64,000 bases of DNA from Drosophila pseudoobscura. Its lineage: Eukaryota > Arthropoda > Insecta > Diptera > Drosophilidae. The notes under the pieces were generated by a model that was given only the letters and a program-made list of their open reading frames with translations, was not told the DNA's origin and did not search any database. The position numbers were made by a program, and so were the translations under genes. Position 1 is the first letter of the stretch. Each line of letters opens with the position of its first letter. Location of the stretch: NCBI RefSeq assembly GCF_009870125.1, contig NC_046683.1, positions 47,197,869-47,261,868 on the forward strand. Direction: 5' to 3'. Below are positions 23,935 to 41,092 of the stretch, in pieces.

Positions 23935-24028
23935 TATTTACGGTATATTTTGAAAATGTGACGGTATATTTTGTTACATTTCTGATGGTCGGACGGTATA
24001 TTTGATCGATAAATCCGCGGTCACACTG
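23935..24028 (+). promoter_or_regulatory. Hsc70Cb core promoter: Motif 6 repeats, DRE-like site, Motif 1
   Basis: Four (A/C)GTATATTT sites close to Ohler Motif 6 (KTYRGTATWTTT) lie within 75 bp, followed by GATCGATAAA (DRE-like) and a perfect Motif 1, CGGTCACACTG (24018-24028). Motif 1/6 promoters are known to be TATA-less, M1BP-bound and ubiquitously active in Drosophila, which suits a constitutive chaperone. The start codon is about 520 bp downstream, and the transcript start was not mapped. Confidence 0.7.
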
Positions 24029-24502
24029 GCGATTTGATAAATTTTGGTAAATTTAATTTTTTTGACAAATTAGAAAAAACGTGCGTACCGGATACCCCAA
24101 AAGTACAGTAGATTAGTGAAAAAAACGTATTGTAAAAATAAAAGGAACTAACAGAAAAACCCCTCTTTCAATCGCTTCAATATATGTTTTGCAAATTGGA
24201 GCAAGTGAGAGAACCGAAGGCCGGACGCTAGAAAGTTCGATTCACGAGCGAAAACCAAATCCATAATTGATGTGAAAAGTGTACATCGAGTAGAAATTTC
24301 TGGATTTATTTGTCAACGAAATGTTGAAACTGAAACGAAACTTTCGTGTTGTATATTTTATCTAATTCCTGGCTTCTCTGCGTATCTATTTTGCAGTATT
24401 GGTGTTTGTCCGAGCTTGAAAATAAAGAAAAATTGAGAGTGCGATCCGCCCCGTTCTGTTCAGAAGCAGAAAATCCAAATAAATCAAATACAAGTAATAT
24501 AA

Positions 24503-30564
<6,062 letters not shown>

Positions 30565-32029
30565 TGTGTGGGCCACACCAACCTGTGGCTGTCCGCCTAT
30601 CAACGGTATTGGCTAACAATAATAATAATAATAATAACGATAATTTAACTGTCAACATATATGAGAGAACATTGTATATGCACGCGCTTCAGGACTAGCA
30701 TACATACAATACAATACAATACAAGCCACGAAAAATCTACACAATCAAGGAACAGAAACAGAAACAGAAAAAAAAAACAACCAAAACATCCAATATAAAT
30801 ATATAAGAACAATCTGCTGCATGATGTGTGGATATTGCAACACAACACAAAAATTAACATAAAACAATTTCTAATCGACCATTTTTCATATACTTGAATA
30901 ACAACAACAACCAAGCGACACTAAATGAATGGAATTTAAATAATCAAATAAAACAATGATGATTCCAAATAACCAACACGGTTTTCTTTCTCTTAGTAAA
31001 ATCCGTCTCAGTAGAGCTTCGGCGGAGCAGAAAGCAGAGCCCAAAAAATATGCTCAATCAATTTTTTCCATACTGTCTGCTCACCGAAAGGACAGAGACA
31101 AATTAAGCAGAGCCGCTCACTCTTAATAGAACACACATTTTTCTTAGTCTCGTGTTTTCTTATTCATGCTAATCGTCGGGAGAAACACAAGCAGCTCTCC
31201 TACGAAGACAGTGTCCTTCGGCGCTCAGCAGCTGAGAATCTGCAACTGTGCAAAACGAGCCAAGTGGAAGCACAAGTGTAAAGGGTGAAAAAAGAGATAC
31301 ACACACAACACATATGTACATTTGCAAGAGCCCAAAAATACCCTCGTTGGTGGAGCAAAGACCACGTTGACAACAAACGAAGTTCAAGTTTCTTTTCGAC
31401 TCTGTTTTTAATCGTGTCCGAGGGCAACAGTTTCTTATGACTGCCTGCAAAGAGGGACCACTTGCGAGCTCTATCTAAAATGTCTAGTTTTCGTGGTATA
31501 ACCTAGTGTCTTGTATATAACATTCGTCTGTAAGTTCCCTTGAAAGCCTTTAATGAAGAAAATAATCCATGCTGTTATGGAGATATTAGGGATTTGCAGA
31601 GCGGTTCCAAATGTAGATTTTAACTGTCTCAAACATTTTACGAATACCGGATAACGTAGATGTGCTTTTATAATTTTTTTAATCAGACTTGCCACATTTC
31701 TTATAAAGTCTTACTTACGATAGGGTGAATAGTTGATTTAAGAGTGCACACAGAGTCTCGGCGCAGTACCTGAGTACACAGCCGGGAGCTCCGGCAGGAC
31801 CAGGGGAAAACACTGTCCCAACTAGTCAAAGCAGCGAGCTTTAATTTTTCATGCTAAATGGTTTTCAATGTTTTTCTTTTTTGGTGAGTCCCACAAATAT
31901 GCGCTGAACGTTGGTAGCATTTATTGCTCTGATTTCTGTGCGCTACTGCATGTCCCAAGACTAGTAGTGGCGCCTTCCAAACTTTAAATATTCTTTGGTT
32001 TTTATGTTTTTCTTAATTTATTTTGATAT
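30565..32029. other. Hsc70Cb 3'UTR and intergenic DNA
   Basis: It includes an AAT repeat (30617-30637), an ACAAT repeat (30705-30724) and the poly(A) signal AATAAA at 30947-30952. The remaining ~1 kb shows no recognisable gene. Confidence 0.6.
30947..30952 (+). terminator. Poly(A) signal of Hsc70Cb
   Basis: AATAAA lies 382 bp after the stop codon and is the most likely 3' end signal. Confidence 0.55.
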
Positions 32030-32275
32030 GGCACCCCCATACTGGAGGCACCCGAGGCCTTGGAGGTCGTGGAGCTATTCAGTAAGATCTGAAAACTTTA
32101 AATATTGAAATTGTTGTTGTGCTGCGCTGCTGCTGCTGCGGGGTACCCAAATACAAACAAATGGGTGAGGGTCAATGTGATGACCCGCCTCGCCGTACTT
32201 GGAGGCTAGCACCCGGCCATTGATGTTCACATAGGCCGAGAGCACGCCCACACCATGGCCAAGAGATCCACCCCA
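32030..32275. pseudogene. Rearranged fragments of bluestreak exons
   Basis: Three pieces of the neighbouring bluestreak coding sequence are joined here. 32030-32059 is the reverse complement of 35600-35629 (exon 6). 32066-32140 matches 35126-35210 (exon 8) in direct orientation with substitutions. 32163-32250 matches 35850-36020 (exon 5) with a deletion of about 26 bp after GTCAATGTGATGAC and a second, larger one joining TGATGTTCACATA to GGCCGAGAGCACGCCCA. Order and orientation are scrambled relative to the source, so this is a composite of small duplications, not a gene. Confidence 0.75.
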
Positions 32276-32317
32276 TCCAGAACAGGTGAGAATACTGTAA
32301 AATATTTACAAGGGAAT

Positions 32318-32641
32318 ATGAATAAGTCGCCGGCGGTTGTATATCACTGGGATGGAAAGTTCTCACCAGATCAGCCAAAGATGCGGAAAGTTTCGATGGA
32401 CGTGCTTTATGCCACGCAGTAAGTTGAACTGCCGATTCCAATTCTGTAACCTTCCAGTTCAACTTTTTCTCGGAGTAGCACGAAGCCGATCATCCGAACC
32501 AGCAGTTCCCACAAAACCATCCAATCGAACAGCACCCGCAAAGCCACCCAATCGAGCAGCCCAGCTCCAGCACCACCCGCAAAACCATCACTGGCCATGG
32601 TCTCGGCTGCGGCACCGAATTCGGTGTCCAACTCTGATTGA
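32318..32641 (+). other. Candidate 94-codon gene or gene relic
   Basis: An ATG at 32318 opens MNKSPAVVYHWDGKFSPDQP and runs to a GTAAGT donor at 32419. After an AG at 32457 the frame continues in phase through a Ser/Thr/Pro-rich segment to a TGA at 32639. The implied intron is only 39 nt, below the usual Drosophila minimum. An upstream ATG at 32255 (MAKRSTPSRT) could join in phase over a 27-nt gap, which is shorter still. The stretch around the stop is homologous to 22215-22320, where TGC replaces the TGA. A gene relic with shrunken introns is at least as likely as a working gene. I do not recognise the protein. Confidence 0.3.
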
Positions 32642-32904
32642 ATCCGTCTACAAATTAAAAGATTGTTTATCCAGAGTTTGATTGCTGCGTGCTTTGGTCG
32701 CATTTAGGCTGTCCAGCAGCTTTTCCAATGTTATCGGGGTAGAGACCTTGTGGCACTCTTCTGTCGTTTTGGAGGAAGACAATCCGCAAGCAGGTTCTCC
32801 AGAGTTCAGGTTTCTTCGTATAATTCTTCACCTCAGGCATAGAGGCACAGAGGATAACGAAATAGACCGACGGGCACAACTAACAAATTTGGTCAAATAC
32901 GGCT

Positions 32905-33640
32905 TTAGTGGGGATCACCACCCTTCTTGCACTTCGACTTGCGGGACTTGCTGCCTGTCTTTGACCAGCTTTTCTTGGACTTCCGGCTTTTGCCTTTCTT
33001 GCAAGCGGACTACCTGCGCATAGGCTTGCCCCAGCTGCGCTTACTTTTACGCTTCATGCCACAGTCCAGCTGTCCTACTGTCTAAAGCAGGCTTGCCTAA
33101 TCGGTGCTATGGAGCTTGCAGATCGATAGTCGGTCCGACGATACCGGGTTCTCGGTGTTCTGGGGACATTGTCCTCCAACACTGCTCCGCGACGTTAACA
33201 AAGGCGTCAAAAAAGACAAAACCGATTTTCTCAAATTTAAGGTAAGGCTTATCGGTCTGGCAAACTAGTGGCTCATATGGCCACACTTCCTGCCTTTGGG
33301 AGGAAGCAATCCGCAAGCAGGTAATCCGCCTCGTTGGTCCTTGTTCTGCAATTGCAGCTGCTTCAGTGCTCGGTCCCCAAGCTTCCACTGCGTTGCCGTC
33401 ATCGTCATGTTCTTGTCGCTGCGTTCGATCAGGGCCACAATCAGATGTCTCTGGGACACTTCATTCATGTTGGCTTTTTGGGAGTCAGGGATTCATCGTC
33501 GTCTTTGGCTGAGGGGGCTGAGTGTCTTTAGCAGCACTCACGAACGAGCGTTGCCAATTGGTAGCCAGTATCTCCTCCAACTTGTTGGCGAGTCCGCCAT
33601 TCGACGCCTGCATCTCTGGCAGCTGCGCGAAGTACAAAGA
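32905..33640 (-). pseudogene. Decayed protamine-like (MST-HMG-box type) sperm nuclear protein gene
   Basis: Reading right to left, open pieces around 33636-33490 and 33468-33325 (NMNEVSQRHLIVALIERSDK) shift frame into a block at 33258-33145 with KPYLKFEKIGFVFFDAFVNV followed by W-R-T-M-S-P-E-H-R-E-P. The latter resembles the MST-HMG box of Drosophila protamine-like proteins. A GT-AG intron of 67 nt (33144-33078) then leads in phase into a short tail of Lys, Arg, Ser and Cys (KRKSKRSWGKPMRR, stop, SACKKGKSRKSKKSW...) ending GGDPH at 32905. One in-frame TAG and at least one upstream frame break argue for a pseudogene. The tail resembles those of Mst77F and protamines A/B, which replace histones in sperm. 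The family assignment is by composition and motif only. Confidence 0.5.
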
Positions 33641-33825
33641 TGTACTGCTTAACTTTGCTATTAACTTTATTGGCGCTTACAAGACGATAAAAACTCGTTT
33701 ACAAAGAGGAATGCGAATGCGGTTTGGTGTTCGAAGCTTGGCGTGAATACAATGGATAGTATCTAATAGGAATTAGGCATACATATATGCAAGTCGGCTA
33801 TGACTAGTGTGTGGAGAGCTCGTGC

Positions 33826-36800
33826 TCAGTGCTCCTGCTCTTCGATTCGATCCAATTTAATTATCAAAGCGTTGATTATGCAGGCACCAGCCTCTTTGGT
33901 GAACCAGCAGAGATCGTTTAGCAGATGCACCGACGATTCGCTGGGGGCAGGTGGCGAGGCGCCGCTATCGTGGGCTTGGCCCTGGACCGAACCCGATCCT
34001 GACTCGTGATCGGCAGAGCCCATGCTGCGACGCTTGGCCTCGGCCGCCGCCCTGCCGGTGGTCACTCCAGAAATGGACTGGCGACGGACATATACTTCGA
34101 AGGAGGTGGAAATGCGGTGCAGTCCCTGCTCGGACACATAGTGGTGCTGCGGCAGCACGGGCTCAATGACCGTGGCGTTGGGGGAGTAGTACAGCTCCAG
34201 CCGTGTGCCCGGCTCATCCTTGTGCGTGCCCGCAGCTGCTGCAGCGGCCGTTTCCTCGTCGGCATCTGTTTCCAGCGGCAGCGGTTGGCCGCGATCCAAG
34301 ATGGCCCGTATCTTGTCCACTCGCGTCATGTAATAGAATGGCAGCCAGTCCCCGTTGAGATCGAAATGAACCTGGGCGGCTGTCGACGAAGAGCCGCCGC
34401 TCGCCGAAGCTGCTGTCACGGAGGTGCTCAATACGTTCACCGTCTGCTGGTTGAGCTTGAAGTAGACCCAGCCCTCCAGTTTGTCGCCGTTCCCATTGCT
34501 GGGTCCACTGCACTTCAGACAAAAGCAAATCGGCTCCAGGCGGCTGTCGAAAAAGGCCTGCGGCAGCACCAGCGAGGCACAGAAGCGCCTCACCTGCCGC
34601 AGATACTCGCAATCGTTCTGCTCCAGGCTCGCTGCGTTTGCGGAGCGCAGAGACTCGGCTCGAAGTTGGGCGGACGAGTTCGTATCCGACTCTAGCGAAT
34701 TGAGGGAAGGCAGATTCAGATCCAAGTTCAACAGCGATGTCTGATCCGGCATCAGGTGGTGGCGCGTGTACTCGTTCTGTTGCAACTGCTGCAGCAACAA
34801 CAAATGGTTCATGTAGTCAATCTCGTCGTCTTCCAATACATTATCGATTGATCCCGCTGGCTCCCCCGACAGTTCTCTTAGTTCCCTCTCATGGCTGCCG
34901 ACTATTTCCACCGCCTCGGCATTGTTCTCGCTCTGCTCTGTGGCCGACGTTGTTGATGTCGTCGCTACCGCCGCTGTCGACCCTTCATCGACAGAGGTCG
35001 AATTCGTCAAGGCGGGATTCGGCAGCTCGTCGTACTCCTTATTGGTATCGTACACACTTGAGTTGCTCAGGTGCTGGGCATTGCCCGCGGAGCCACTGGC
35101 CCCCCCACTGCCTGCTGTTGCTGCGGTCGTGGAGCTATTCAGTGAGTTCTGAAAGCGTTGAGTGCTCTGACTGCGTTGAATATTCAAGTTGGTGTTGTGC
35201 TGGAGCTGAAGAGACTCGCGCAGGCAGCTGTCCAGAGTAAATATAATGAGAAATAGACAACAAAAACCGGATTTTTCTCACCAAGTCGATGAGGATCCAC
35301 CCATTTCGTTTCTCTGCTGCTCCAAAGTGCGATTCTTGATGGAAATGTTCAGAAGTAGATTCTCGGATACGCTCTCCATAACTGAACGTGTCCTGCAAGC
35401 AAAAAATAAAAATAAATCAAAATAGAATCCATGTAGATCGCATATAGCCTGCCACTCACATGGCATTCGAGGGAGCAGCCGATGTGGACGGACCATCTCG
35501 GGCAGATTCGCTCATCTGCTCCGTATCCTTCTCCTTTTCGTGCATCTCCAGGTGCGCCTTCTCGCACTGCTGCGGCATGCCAGCATTGTCCAGCTCCAGG
35601 GCCTCGGGTGCCTCCAGTATGGGGGTGCCATTGGCGTTGCCATTGCGCGCGGCATCGCTTCCCGTTATCAAGGTGATCTTCTCGCATTTCCCATACACAT
35701 CAAACACGGGATACACATGATTGGGCAAACCGCTGGCCAAATCCTCCAGGTTCGTGGACCCAACCATAATGACTAAAAGAAATACAAATTAATATATCCC
35801 AAAATCCCTGCAAACGACTTGACTGGCGCACTCACTCAACATTCCCGCATGGGTGAGGGTCAATGTGATGACTGTTCCCACTTGGATTTGGTCCAGAGCC
35901 TCGCCGTACTTGGAGGCTAGCACCTGGCCATTGATGTTCACATAGTCGTGGGTGGCCAGCCAGCAGCTGCGCTTGAAGTCCAGCAGGGAGATGGGCAGGG
36001 TGGAGGGGCAGGCCGAGAGCACGCCCAGTCCCAGGGTGCCCTTCCACTTGTTGTTCAGGGCATCCACCTTGATGCTGATGCTATCGCCCTTGCACAGCGG
36101 CTTGTTCAGGCACACCATGGCCTGATTGTAAGACTTTGATCTCGCCGCACTGCGACGATCCTCGCTGAGACGCGCATTCTTCTGAGTTATGTCCACGAAC
36201 TCGTAGTTCTGAGCCTCAGAGTCGATCGACTCGAGCATGGAGCTGTCCTGTTTATTGAGCGGGTCGATGCCAAAGTCCATCGAGTCCTGCAGCCGCAGAC
36301 TGCAGGGCCGCAGTGGAGAGGCCGGCCCCTGGGCGGAGATCACCTGGACCCCCATTGTCGAGCCACGCAGCTCGGCCACCACGTACACATCGTTGGGTAT
36401 GTTCTGGAATTGTATGTTCACGTTCTCGGAGTTGAGCAGCATGTTCAGGGAGGAGTTCTCGACGCGCTCCAGCGTGATGCGATCGTCCACACGCAGCCAC
36501 TCGAGCGAGGCCAGCGACCGCTGCAGGCAGCTCGAGTTGAAGCTAACCTCGTTCCCAGTCACATACCAAACGTTGGCCGGAATGCGCTTCAGGCTCGTGG
36601 GCAGCTTCTTGCGCACGCTCTCATCGCTGAGGTTCAGATCCGTGACCCCAATGCTGAGGCAGCCCGCGAAAATGGGATTAATGGACGTCAGCTTGATCTC
36701 AAAGGGCGAGCCCACGCTCAGCGGATGCTCGGAAAAGACCAGGCAGTGGGAAAGGGCGGCCGTGGAGCCAGTGAAACGGGAAGCCTCGGTCCAGTCCTTG

Positions 36801-39706
36801 GTCAGGCTCACGTTGCCGGAGACACAGGTCCAGCGGTGCTTCGTCTCCATGGCGGGGTGCTGAATAACCGAGGTGGCCTGGCAGCTCTGCGAATTCTCAC
36901 TGGTGGCATACGGGGCACGGATGTCCAGCTGGTTCTGTGTCAGACTGACCTGCGCACACTGCCCGTACAGGTCGATGATGGCCCAGATGTTGGGGGCATG
37001 GCACTCACAGGCCGGGCCCTGGTCCATGCCATCCACAAAGAAGTGGATAAAGTCCCCGTTGCGCATCACGCCCACCCGGGTGCTGGGTCCCAGGGTGTCC
37101 AGATCCAGGAGGATATTCGTGCGTATTGTCTTGCGATTGTGAAAGATCATGGGCCCGCACAGGATGATCGTATCGTTGGCCTCCAGATCGGTGGCATTAG
37201 GCGCCAGTTGGATGTCCTCCGGGCGCGTTCCCGTCACCCCAATCTCTATGTTGCCCGACCAATGCCGCACCATCGTCTCGAGCTCCACTTCGAAGAGCTC
37301 GCGCTGCCGCAGCGGCCGATTGCTGAACACAATCGCATCATTGAACTCGGCCAGGGAATTGGGGCGCGAGGCGGTCAGGCCGCTGTTCGAGATGCCCGCA
37401 TTCGCGCCATGAATGCTGTGGAAGCGCAGGGGCACCTCGCTGTACAGCGTCGTGTTCGAGATGGTCGAGTTGCCCGTGTCCGGGCTGCCGCACTCCGAGG
37501 TGTCCACAATGCTCGCCTGGGCCGCCTGGCCGTACAGATCGATTACCCCGTAAACACGCTCGGGGACATTGCTGGCGGCAGGCCCCTGGTCCACGCCGTT
37601 CACCCAAAAGTGCAAAGTGCCATCGTCCTTGCGCACCACGCCCACGCGATCGCCCACCTGCAGGCGGTCCAGATTCTGGCCATATTGCTCGATTACAGTA
37701 ACTCCATTCTGCATGACCCCATTGCCAGTCATCATCCACGTGCCGGATCTACTTATTAAAGGGAATACTTTGTATTGGACGCTTCTATAGCGGAATGGAA
37801 TGGAAGACTCACCGAACATTGGTCATGGTAAAGGGAAAGTCCAGCTCGTCGGCGGTGTGCGTGGTCACGCCCATTTCCACAGACCCAGCCCACTTGGTGA
37901 CTACACGCTCGAGACGCACCTGAAAGAGTTCGTTCGGCCGCAACGGACGTCGCGTGAGGACCACTCCATTGTTGAAGTCATCAGCGGCACTGCCAAAGCG
38001 AAGGTAAAATAGGTAAAGAAGAATAGTTGGGGGGAAACTCAATGAAAATCACTTATTACTTACTTGGGACGCAGAGCTGTGCGGCCGCTCTGAGTGACTG
38101 TGGCATGAGTGCCGCATATGTGATGGAATGTCAGGCGGTCATCGTTCCGGGCAATGGCCCGTGAGCTCGATATGGTCTCGCTCAGCCCACCAGCGGCCCC
38201 AGCCACAATCATTTCACTCTCCGGACTGAGCAGACTCAGAGTGGGAGTGCCCGATGATTGCTGCTGGAGCTGCTGCTGCTGCTGAAGAGTGCTGCTGCCA
38301 GAGCAGGAGCTCATGCCGGCCACGATGTTGTTGCGCCTGGTGACGAGGTTTTGCTGCTCGCGCTCATCGCGATCGACAATGGTCACCTTGATGGTCATGC
38401 CATACAGATCGATGACGCCCCACAAAGTGGAGGCCACTCGCGTGGCAGCCACGCCCTGATCCTGGCCATTGATGTAGTAGTGCAGGTTGCCATTGGCCTT
38501 GCGCATCATCCCCACGCGATCGCCCTCGCGCAGCTCGTCCAGGTTGAACTCCCCGTACTGGCGACGAGTGCCCTTGCCGTTGGTGAGAATGCCACAGCCG
38601 GACATCATGATGGTGCCGGATCGCATGTTCGTCATGGTGGCCGGGAAGTGCAGCACGGTGGGGTTATGGGTGGTCACGCCCACCTCTATGGAGCCCGACC
38701 ACTTGTCCACAAGCTTGTCGATGCGTATCTCAAAGAGTTCGTTGTCCCGCAGCGGACGGTGTGTCATCACCACGCCATTGTTGAACTCGTCCAGGGGACG
38801 ACGGCGCTCCGCGGAACGAAAGTTGGGCGAAAGCTTGACCAGCGATCCACAGCGGGTGTGGAAACGAAGGCGATCGTTGACATCATAGTAGTCGGATCCC
38901 GAAGTAGCACCCCCATTCAGATTGAGCATGGCCAGGGCCGTCATATTGGTGCCATCCACACTGACGTCTACGTTCATGGCCACATCCAGATTCTGGACAA
39001 CCTGCTGCAGCGGTTGCTGCAATGGGGAGTCCAGTAGCTATGCAAAATAGTAACGGTAATGGTATTGCCGATAAAAATCAATGACTTGCTTCATACGAAC
39101 CTCTCCTGATCCGTGGGCATCGCGGGGACACAATGAAACCTGTACACAACGCCCATAGAGATCGACGAGGGCCCAGAGGGGCTTGGGCATGTTCTTGGCG
39201 GCCACGCCTTGAGATTCACCGTTCACATAAAATACGAGATCATTGCTGGAGGTGCGCATAACACCCACGCGATCGCTCTCGTTGAGAGTTTCCAGGTCCG
39301 TGCCATAGAATTCAAACAGCCGGCGACCATCCTTGCGGACATCGATGCCGGACATGACCCAGGTGCCGTTCCTCATGGCTGTGGCGCAGGCCACCAGCTC
39401 GAGATTGTCGGGAGATTCGGCTGTAACTCCAATCTCGATGCTGCCGCCCCAAGAAGTGTTCTTTAAAAAATAATTTCAGGGTATATAAAAACCATCATGT
39501 CTGCCAAGTAGAAAGCGACTCACCTTCTTCTCAATGACCACTTCAAAGAGGACATCGTCCTCCAGTGGCTCGGCACTGAAGACCAGAGCATGGCTGAAAT
39601 CTCGCATCGAGCGCTGCGCCGAACGGTTGCCATTGTACAATCTGATGGAGCGGCCGCAGCGCGTATGAAAGGATTGCATCTGCATTTGGTGGCCGGCCAT
39701 TGTCAT
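33826..39706 (-). CDS. blue: bluestreak, NEURL4 orthologue with six neuralized (NHR) domains
   Basis: Eight exons (39706-39524, 39460-39101, 39037-38064, 37989-37813, 37748-35836, 35772-35460, 35392-35282, 35227-33826) join in phase to 1810 residues. Six NHR/NEUZ domains follow one another, starting near residues 10, 233, 487, 671, 866 and 1077. Each has an FHxxCG-like entry, a hydrophobic VFS-PL strand and WSGSIEIGV-like and GVIDLYG-like cores; the fifth and sixth are the most diverged. The C-terminal ~500 residues are Ser/Asn/Gln-rich and end with a conserved region containing [23 protein letters not shown] and [13 protein letters not shown]. Human NEURL4 (six NHRs, ~1560 residues) works at centrosomes with CP110 and the HERC2 ligase. 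In flies bluestreak is known from oocyte patterning (from memory). Exon 1 and the REXO4-type gene start 437 bp apart. Confidence 0.93.
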
Positions 39707-40143
39707 TCAGCTCTGCTTTTCTGTTCTCCCGTTCGCATACCCGCAGCCGGAGGCCCAGTACAAATCAATTTTCAATCGGAATGGGCACACAGGTGAAAAG
39801 CGGGCCATGGGCTTATGATGATGCACTTGCACAGGTCGTGGGGTTGTTTGACAACCACTGAATATATTTGTTGCTATGTCTTTGCATAATTATGCATACA
39901 TATTCAAAAATTGCAACAATAAACAGAGAATAAATAGTTTTTTATGTGACCGCCGCCTATCGAATCCAATAAAAATCCAACCTAATATATCGATGTAAAT
40001 CGATATGCGAACCTGCATGTGGACAGTAAATATTTAGATAGAAACGGGCACACCTTTCTGTCCGTCAAATTCGAGCTGGATCAAAAAAAATAACACATTT
40101 TTCGTTGAGGACCTACGGAATTTATTGATGCACAAGCGTTGCG
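39707..40143. promoter_or_regulatory. Divergent promoter of bluestreak and the REXO4-type gene
   Basis: This 437 bp gap separates two start codons facing away from each other. It contains two ATCGAT cores, ATATCGATG and AATCGATATG (about 39988-40005), close to the DRE consensus and consistent with a shared housekeeping promoter. Confidence 0.5.
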
Positions 40144-40974
40144 ATGTCGTCGTCAGAGCAGCGCCAGAAGCAGTTTGACTTGCACCGCAACAAGGCCAAT
40201 ACCACCAGGACCAGCAACAACAGCGGCGACAAAAATGTGAGTCCGAAGAGTTTCAAGCTTCAAACCTCATTGGAGATGCAGCAGCCAAATGTACACAGAC
40301 GCGCTGCCGGATCCAATTGGCTGGCTGCCACTGCCTCGGGAAGCGAGAACAAGGTGCAGGTGGCGAAGGCGACCGAAGAAGGATCTGAGTCCGAGCCCCT
40401 GACCAAATCGGCACGCACACGCCAGAGAAAAATGGCCCAGCGCAATCGTTATTTGTCCATGGACTGCGAGATGGTTGGAGTGGGCCACAATGGGCAGGAG
40501 GACATGCTGGCCCGAGTCTCGATTGTGAATAGTGTGGGCCATGTTCTGATGGACAAGTACGTAAAGCCGCGCCAAACGGTTACAGACTATCGCACCAGCG
40601 TCTCCGGCATTCGCCCGCATGATATAGAGAACGCCGAAGACTTTGCCACCGTCCAGGACGAGGTTGTAAAGCTGCTACACGGCAAAATTCTCGTCGGCCA
40701 CGCCCTGCGCCACGATCTCGCCGTCCTGAACATCAAGCATCCCTTCGAACATATTCGCGACACTTCGCGCTACAAGCCACTATGCAAGCTCGTCTCCAAC
40801 GGCCATACTCCAAGTCTCAAGCGTCTCACCATGGCCGTGCTCGGCCAGGAAATCCAAACCGGCGAACACAACTCCGTGGAGGATGCCCGCTCTGCCATGG
40901 GCATATACAATCGCATTGCCGCCGACTGGGAGAAGCACCTGGAGAAGAAGCAGCTCCAGCAGCAACGCTTCTGA
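40144..40974 (+). CDS. CG6833: REXO4-type 3'-5' RNA exonuclease (DEDDh)
   Basis: A single exon of 276 residues. The N-terminal ~100 residues are basic, Asn/Ser-rich and unstructured, as in REXO4. The exonuclease domain carries DCEMVG with Asp107 and Glu109, HALRHD with Asp191, and HNSVEDA with His242 and Asp247, which completes a DEDDh active site. YVKPRQTVTDYRTSVSGI is the conserved REX4/XPMC2 block after motif I. Family members process rRNA precursors in the nucleolus (yeast Rex4 acts in ITS1 processing); rRNA work here is inferred. The stop lies 118 bp from the convergent MPLKIP-like gene. CG6833 is the likely D. melanogaster name (from memory). Confidence 0.9.
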   Translation: MSSSEQRQKQFDLHRNKANTTRTSNNSGDKNVSPKSFKLQTSLEMQQPNVHRRAAGSNWLAATASGSENKVQVAKATEEGSESEPLTKSARTRQRKMAQRNRYLSMDCEMVGVGHNGQEDMLARVSIVNSVGHVLMDKYVKPRQTVTDYRTSVSGIRPHDIENAEDFATVQDEVVKLLHGKILVGHALRHDLAVLNIKHPFEHIRDTSRYKPLCKLVSNGHTPSLKRLTMAVLGQEIQTGEHNSVEDARSAMGIYNRIAADWEKHLEKKQLQQQRF

Positions 40975-41092
40975 TGCCTTCTCTCGGGTCATCTTGCATG
41001 TGGGCTTTCTAATTTAAACACGTACTGTACAAACGAGTTTCTTTTTATTGGAAACTGTTGCCTAATATATAAAATGTTACAAACTAGCTACA

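Noticed and set aside
36410-37759. 449-codon plus-strand ORF
   Set aside because: It lies entirely antisense to bluestreak exon 5. The coding strand has six recognisable NHR domains with phase-matched introns; the antisense frame is a by-product of GC-rich third positions.
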